Assembly: GCA_964034945.1 (NCBI GenBank)
Contig: OZ035962.1
Location: 94,186,784-94,250,783, forward strand
Reading direction: 5' to 3'
Length of the DNA stretch: 64,000 nucleotides
From: Chrysopilus asiliformis
Taxonomy: Eukaryota > Arthropoda > Insecta > Diptera > Rhagionidae
In this document: in pieces, positions 59,801 to 64,000 of the stretch
Numbering within the stretch: the first letter of the stretch is position 1
Layout: each line of letters begins with the position of its first letter
The notes under the pieces: generated by a model
Told to the model about the DNA's origin: nothing
Database searches by the model: none
Seen by the model: only the letters and a program-made list of their open reading frames with translations
Program-made: the position numbers and the translations under genes

Positions 59801-60747
59801 GCATCGTGCACGGGCATCGTGCATGGGCATCGTGCACGGGCATTGTGCACGGGCATCGTGCACGGGCATTGTGCACGGGCATCGTGCACGGGTATCGTGC
59901 ACGGGCATCGTGCACGGGCATCGTGCATGGGCATCGTGCACGGGCATTGTGCATGGGCATCGTGCATGGGCATTGTGCACGGGCATCGTGCACGGGCATC
60001 GTGCACGGGCATCGTGCATGGGCATCGTGCATGGGCATCGTGCACGGGCATCGTGAATGGGCATCGTGCACGGGAATCGTGCACAGGCATCGTGCATGGG
60101 CATCGTGCACGGGCATCGTGAATGGGCAGCGTGCACGGGCATCGTGCATGGGCATCGTGCACGGGCATCGTGCATGGGCATCGTGCACGGGCATTGTGCA
60201 TGGGCATCGTGCACGGGCATCGTGAATGGGCATCGTGCACGGGAATCGTGCACAGGCATCGTGCATGGGCATCGTGCACGGGCATCGTGAATGGGCATCG
60301 TGCACGGGCATCGTGCATGGGCATCGTGCACGGGCATCGTGCATGGGCATCGTGCACGGGCATTGTGCACGGGCATCGTGCATGGGCATCGTGCACGGCC
60401 ATCGTGCATGGGCATCGTGCACGGGCATCGTGCATGGGCATCGTGCACGGGCATCGTGCATGGGCATCGTGCACGGGCATTGTGCACGGGCATCGTGCAT
60501 GGGCATCGTGCACGGGCATCGTGAATGGGCATCGTGCACGGGCATCGTGCATGGGCATCGTGCACGGGCATCGTGCATGGGCATCGTGCACGGGCATTGT
60601 GCACGGGCATCGTGCATGGGCATCGTGCACGGCCATCGTGCACGGGCATCGTGCATGGGCATCGTGCATGGGCATCGTGCACGGGCATCGTGCACGGGTA
60701 TCGTGCACGGGCATCGTGCATGGGCATCGTGCACGGGCATCATGCAC
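56880..60747. repeat. 13-bp GC-rich minisatellite, about 297 copies
   Basis: The unit is GGGCATCGTGCAC. The span of 3,868 bases equals 297 units plus one 7-base remnant (a 6-base deletion near 59,668). Common variants end CAT or AAT; others change the core to CATTG, GTATC, GCCATC or GTTATC. Units ending CAC and CAT tend to alternate. Higher-order copying is visible: the rare pair GGGAATCGTGCACA recurs at 57,959, 59,220, 60,072 and 60,241, spaced 97, 66 (less the deletion) and 13 units. The unit has no stop codon in any frame, so ORFs cross the array on both strands. The longest, 60,743 down to 56,844, is 1,299 codons of MPVHDARARCPCT-like repeats. The minus strand has only two stops in all frames (near 58,268 and 59,607). 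The plus strand is stopped wherever GTGAAT occurs. I treat the ORFs as by-products. Confidence 0.97.
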
Positions 60748-60829
60748 GCACCCTACAACGCGGATCATTTGGGAAAGTTTTTGAGTCTATTAATCTCATA
60801 CATACATATATACCAACATTCATTTTTTT

Positions 60830-61355
60830 ATACCCGTATGGTGAAACCAAAGGCTATATAAATTTTTCCTTACCGTTTGTAACGCCAAGATCCCGTCATC
60901 ACACAAAAAAATGAATTACACCAGTGTGTTTAGAATGATAAAAAAAGTTGAATTTAGCATGTCCGTCCGTCCGTCCGTCTGTCCGTCTGTGACGCAGATT
61001 GCGGGCGCACGGATTGAGCTAGAGACTTGAAATTTTGCGCAGATTCGTTTTTCATAAATGCGAGGCTAAGTTCGTTAATGGGCAAAAATGGACCATACGA
61101 ACGGAAACGTTTTTTTGCGAATATCTCAAAAACGATGCATCTTATCAAAAAAACAAAAGTTATTTAGGATATGATTCTACATAAAACTCCCATACATCAA
61201 AATCAAATTGGAATAAATTTTAAAAAAATCTCTTTGAAAGATTGACTTCAAAGTGGACTTTTGATACAACTGTTCGCCATTCACTTAATCTTCGAACAAT
61301 GCTATATGACCATACCATATCACAGATTGGCAATTATAGCTTTTGTTATGTTTAC
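60830..61355 (-). repeat. dispersed repeat family A, copy 7
   Basis: Inverted copy, starting TATACCCGTATGGTGAAACC and ending GGCAATTATAGCTTTTGTTA, with the GTCCGTCCGTCCGTCTGTC tract at 60,961-60,990. It begins about 80 bases right of the minisatellite. Confidence 0.7.
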
Positions 61356-61424
61356 ATATAGATTTAGAATGCCAAAAAACCAACTCAAAAAAAATTGAAA
61401 ATCAACGTAATCGTTAGAGTTATA

Positions 61425-61790
61425 AAAAACTGAAACGCCGGATTCGTAATCAGCGACCCCGAAAACCTCCCAAAGCCAGTTTTTTGCGAGAAAAATTTGA
61501 AAATGGACATTTGCGTTATCCTTACAGGACTTTTGAAATTCCAACATCCAACTTGTGATCCCCGACCACGGAAACCCCCTAAAGCCAGTTTTTCGTACAC
61601 AAAATTAGAAAAAGGATATTTGCGTTATCCTTACAGGACCTCCCGTTTCGAATTTTGAAAATCTATTATCGGATTCGTAATCAGCGACCCCAAAAACCCC
61701 ATAATGCAAATTTTTCCGGGGCAAAATGGGAAAAAAGGATATTTTCATTATCCTTACAGGATCTTCCGTTTCGAATTTTAAAAATCTACA
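61425..61790 (-). repeat. three diverged units of the 122-bp family, inverted
   Basis: GCGTTATCCTTACAGGAC appears at about 61,512 and 61,621, and CATTATCCTTACAGGATC near 61,746. Each is preceded by a GATTCGTAATCAGCGACCCC- or GATCCCCGACC-type segment and an AAAATTTTTCC-like segment. This is the reverse complement of the array at 35.5-36.1 kb, but strongly diverged. Confidence 0.65.
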
Positions 61791-61839
61791 TGGCTAAAAA
61801 CCTGCTCCTGGCAACACAGATCATTTTGCAAAAAACAGC

Positions 61840-61990
61840 GTAAAAATCGGTCCAGTAGTTCTTGAGTTTTGTAATCTCAAACGGACAAACAGACAGACAA
61901 ACTTCCATATATATACATTAATGAATAGACTAATATTTTATTCGTTGTGTTATAATGTAAATTGTGCAGAAAGTCATCTGCTTTTTACAT
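61840..61990 (+). repeat. retroelement-like 3' tail and family C tip
   Basis: GGTCCAGTAGTTCTTGAGTT, then CAAACGGACAAACAGACAGAC and TATATATACAT, resemble a non-LTR 3' tail. AGAAAGTCATCTGCTTTTTA at about 61,967 matches the right tip of family C. Confidence 0.45.
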
Positions 61991-64000
61991 AAGATTTTTT
62001 TATTAGGTTTATTGTGATATCGATTGTGAATGAAAATATTCAAATTGGCATTGAGATATTAAGAAAAATTTCTAATTAGGATTTTTGAAGGTTCCCTGGA
62101 AATTTTATTGTTTTTAAAATTTAAATATGAAAAATTCTTTCTTCTATAAAAAATCACTATCAAGAAACTACAGATTAGAGCTTTCTTTTACTAAAGATTA
62201 GAGCTTGGTAAATCAAAACGTAATGTCAATTATCCCATCTAATGACAATATTTGAGATTTTTTTTACACGTGTGTTATATTTAATTCTTAACGGTATGTG
62301 TGCAACATAAATAAATTTAAGTTCTTTGCGTTTTATGGAAATACTTTGGCTACTGACAAATTCGTTTTGAGGCCAGGGTAGCACATAAAGTTGTTTACTC
62401 GAGATTCGGAAGTCGATCACGTACTCACCTTTCATTACACTAAATCGAAAAATCAAACCTTTTTCCTCCCCGTTTGAATCTATCGAACGCTAGCATCTCT
62501 GAATTCTTAAGCAAGGACTCATCCACTACCTCGTAATTTTATTTGTGCGAATGGAAAAAACTACACGATTTCAATCGATTTTAGTTTTCTGCTGGTATTT
62601 GGTTAAGTAAGTTTTTGGTGTATTTTCTTGTATTCGAATTTTCTTGTTTTCGATAAAAAGGTTTTTTTCAAAGTAGTTAAGAACAGTCTCCGCCGATGGA
62701 TAGTTGCTTGAGTCGCCACATATCTATAGAGTGTCGGAGTTTTCGTCATCATCAACTCTGTTTACTGATGAGAATTTGCTTGCATTGTACCTAAAATACA
62801 AAAAAAAATGTAACCCGGATTTAGTTTAGCCTTTGACGTCCAAGTATGGATGGTTTTTATGCACCGAATTGTGCTATGAATTCCTTTTTTACTTCTTTAT
62901 TGGGATTTGCAAGAAAACGGTGAGTTCTTGAGTGCTCTTTACAGGTGAGTTCAGTTGATTTGAACTAAGGAATAACACTGATGAAATCATAGACAAGAGC
63001 TTAAATGGAGTTCAAATATAGGGTAAAGTCAACTAACTACTGCAACTATAATGGAACATTGTTGGGGACAGACGAAACTTCGAGTTATCGGTGATGTCGA
63101 GGTTCGACTTATCGAGATTAATAGTAAGGAACTTCGATAGATGATGGGACATGCTGCAAAACAAAGTTTTAAGGCCACCCTCCATTACAATGACTTCGGC
63201 AACTGCAAAAAAATAGAGACACATTTATGTGAAGATACATTGACGAGAAAGGGAGATAAGAATCAACTGCAAAAATTTGTCGGCAACTGCAAGAATAATT
63301 TCCCCTGTTTTTTATGGCGATTTTATGGCGATTTCTACTACAATCACACATTGTCCCTGTTAGTGAATAGTAAGCACGGACACATTCAAACTGTTATTAT
63401 AGCGTGATGTCATTTTTCTCCTTCGCATGCATAGTCAAAAGCTTTGTTACCATGCCAATTTGAACATTCATAGCATAAGGTTTGATATGATTGCTATAAA
63501 ATTGTAAAACTGGAAGGGATAGCGTTTAACTTGTATTCAGTCATTCCTTTTTAGATCTACATAAGTCTATCTTGCTCTAGTTTTCTGCATTTTTTTGCAG
63601 TTACAGAAGTCATGGTAATGGAGGAAAGCCTTTACACGACTATTTTTATTCCGTTAATAGAAGTTTATTCGAGTTAATGTGTTTTCTTGGGTAGAAATTT
63701 TGATTTATTAAAGTCCGATAGCTTGTGCTGAAACTTTCCAAATCTTTGACTTATCGAGAGTTACTTTCGAGTTATCGAGGTAAAAAAACACGGAATAAGA
63801 TAGGGAAGTTCAAAGAAATTGAAAAATCTTCAAGTTATGAAGGAATTCGTGTTATCGAGGTTGAAGTGTATTTAAAAAAGATTTTTTTAAAGTAGATGAG
63901 GAAAAGTCTGTAGGAAAACGTGTCGGAATTGGAAAGCAGAGAAGAAAACTCCTTGGAAATGGTTTTTCTTGTAAAATGCGATGTTTCTCCTTTTTGTTTT
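61991..64000. other. intergenic, no gene supported
   Basis: AT-rich sequence with short ORFs only. Pogo/Tigger-like text with TTATCGAGG and GAGGTTCGACTTATCGAG lies at 63,060-63,130 and 63,740-63,870. The latter ends in a TIR-like GTTATCGAGGTTGAAGTGTA, so a degraded element of about 0.8 kb may span 63,050-63,870. The same motif occurs near 28,440. Confidence 0.4.

Noticed and set aside
56880..60747. CRISPR array
   Set aside because: The units are directly abutting 13-mers without unique spacers, and the window is eukaryotic.
56880..60747. Telomeric or rDNA spacer repeat
   Set aside because: The unit does not resemble known insect telomere repeats (TTAGG) and no rRNA sequence is nearby. Dispersed transposons flank both sides.
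56746..60861. Many long ORFs (up to 1,299 codons) on both strands as real proteins
   Set aside because: The 13-bp unit lacks stops in every frame, so long ORFs are unavoidable. Composition, the absence of a unique domain and openness on both strands argue for a non-coding minisatellite. The property is kept as a finding.

Overview
The window is nuclear DNA from an insect, almost certainly a fly (Diptera). The evidence is short GT-AG introns, an AT-rich and transposon-laden sequence, and a sigma-class glutathione S-transferase whose alanine/proline-rich N-terminus and exon sequences closely resemble Drosophila GstS1. Nothing prokaryotic is present. I cannot name the species.

Three protein-coding genes can be spliced with confidence. 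(1) 20,351-24,069 (+): an ECHDC3-type mitochondrial enoyl-CoA hydratase-domain protein, 7 exons, 279 aa. (2) 26,167-27,448 (-): GstS1, 4 coding exons, 235 aa, with a probable TATA promoter and noncoding first exon 3.6 kb upstream near 31,026-31,099. (3) 43,149-53,522 (+): a Dbl-family RhoGEF (DH-PH), 7 exons, 651 aa, with a 6.7-kb first intron. Inside that intron lies a two-exon gene on the opposite strand (46,260-46,506) for a 61-aa secreted peptide, with a TATA box and initiator. A second possible small secreted-peptide ORF lies at 49,939-50,127 on the + strand. A weaker candidate exon pair lies at 30,303-31,746 (+).

The rest is repeat-rich. At least twenty short non-autonomous DNA transposons can be bounded by terminal inverted repeats and target-site duplications: TA (mariner/pogo-like), TTA or TAA (PIF/Harbinger-like), TTAA (piggyBac-like), 8 bp (hAT) and 7 bp with CA...TG ends. 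Several are nested. Several dispersed repeat families (called A, B and C here) occur many times. Tandem repeats of about 122 bp occur at 35.5-36.1 kb and, diverged and inverted, at 61.4-61.8 kb.

The most striking object is at 56,880-60,747: a GC-rich minisatellite of a 13-bp unit, GGGCATCGTGCAC, in about 297 copies with higher-order structure. Because 13 is not a multiple of 3 and the unit makes no stop codon, all reading frames of a strand encode the same 13-residue repeat, and stop-free ORFs of up to 1,299 codons cross the array. These ORFs are most simply a by-product of the repeat.

The left 20 kb and the right 3 kb hold no gene that I can support.
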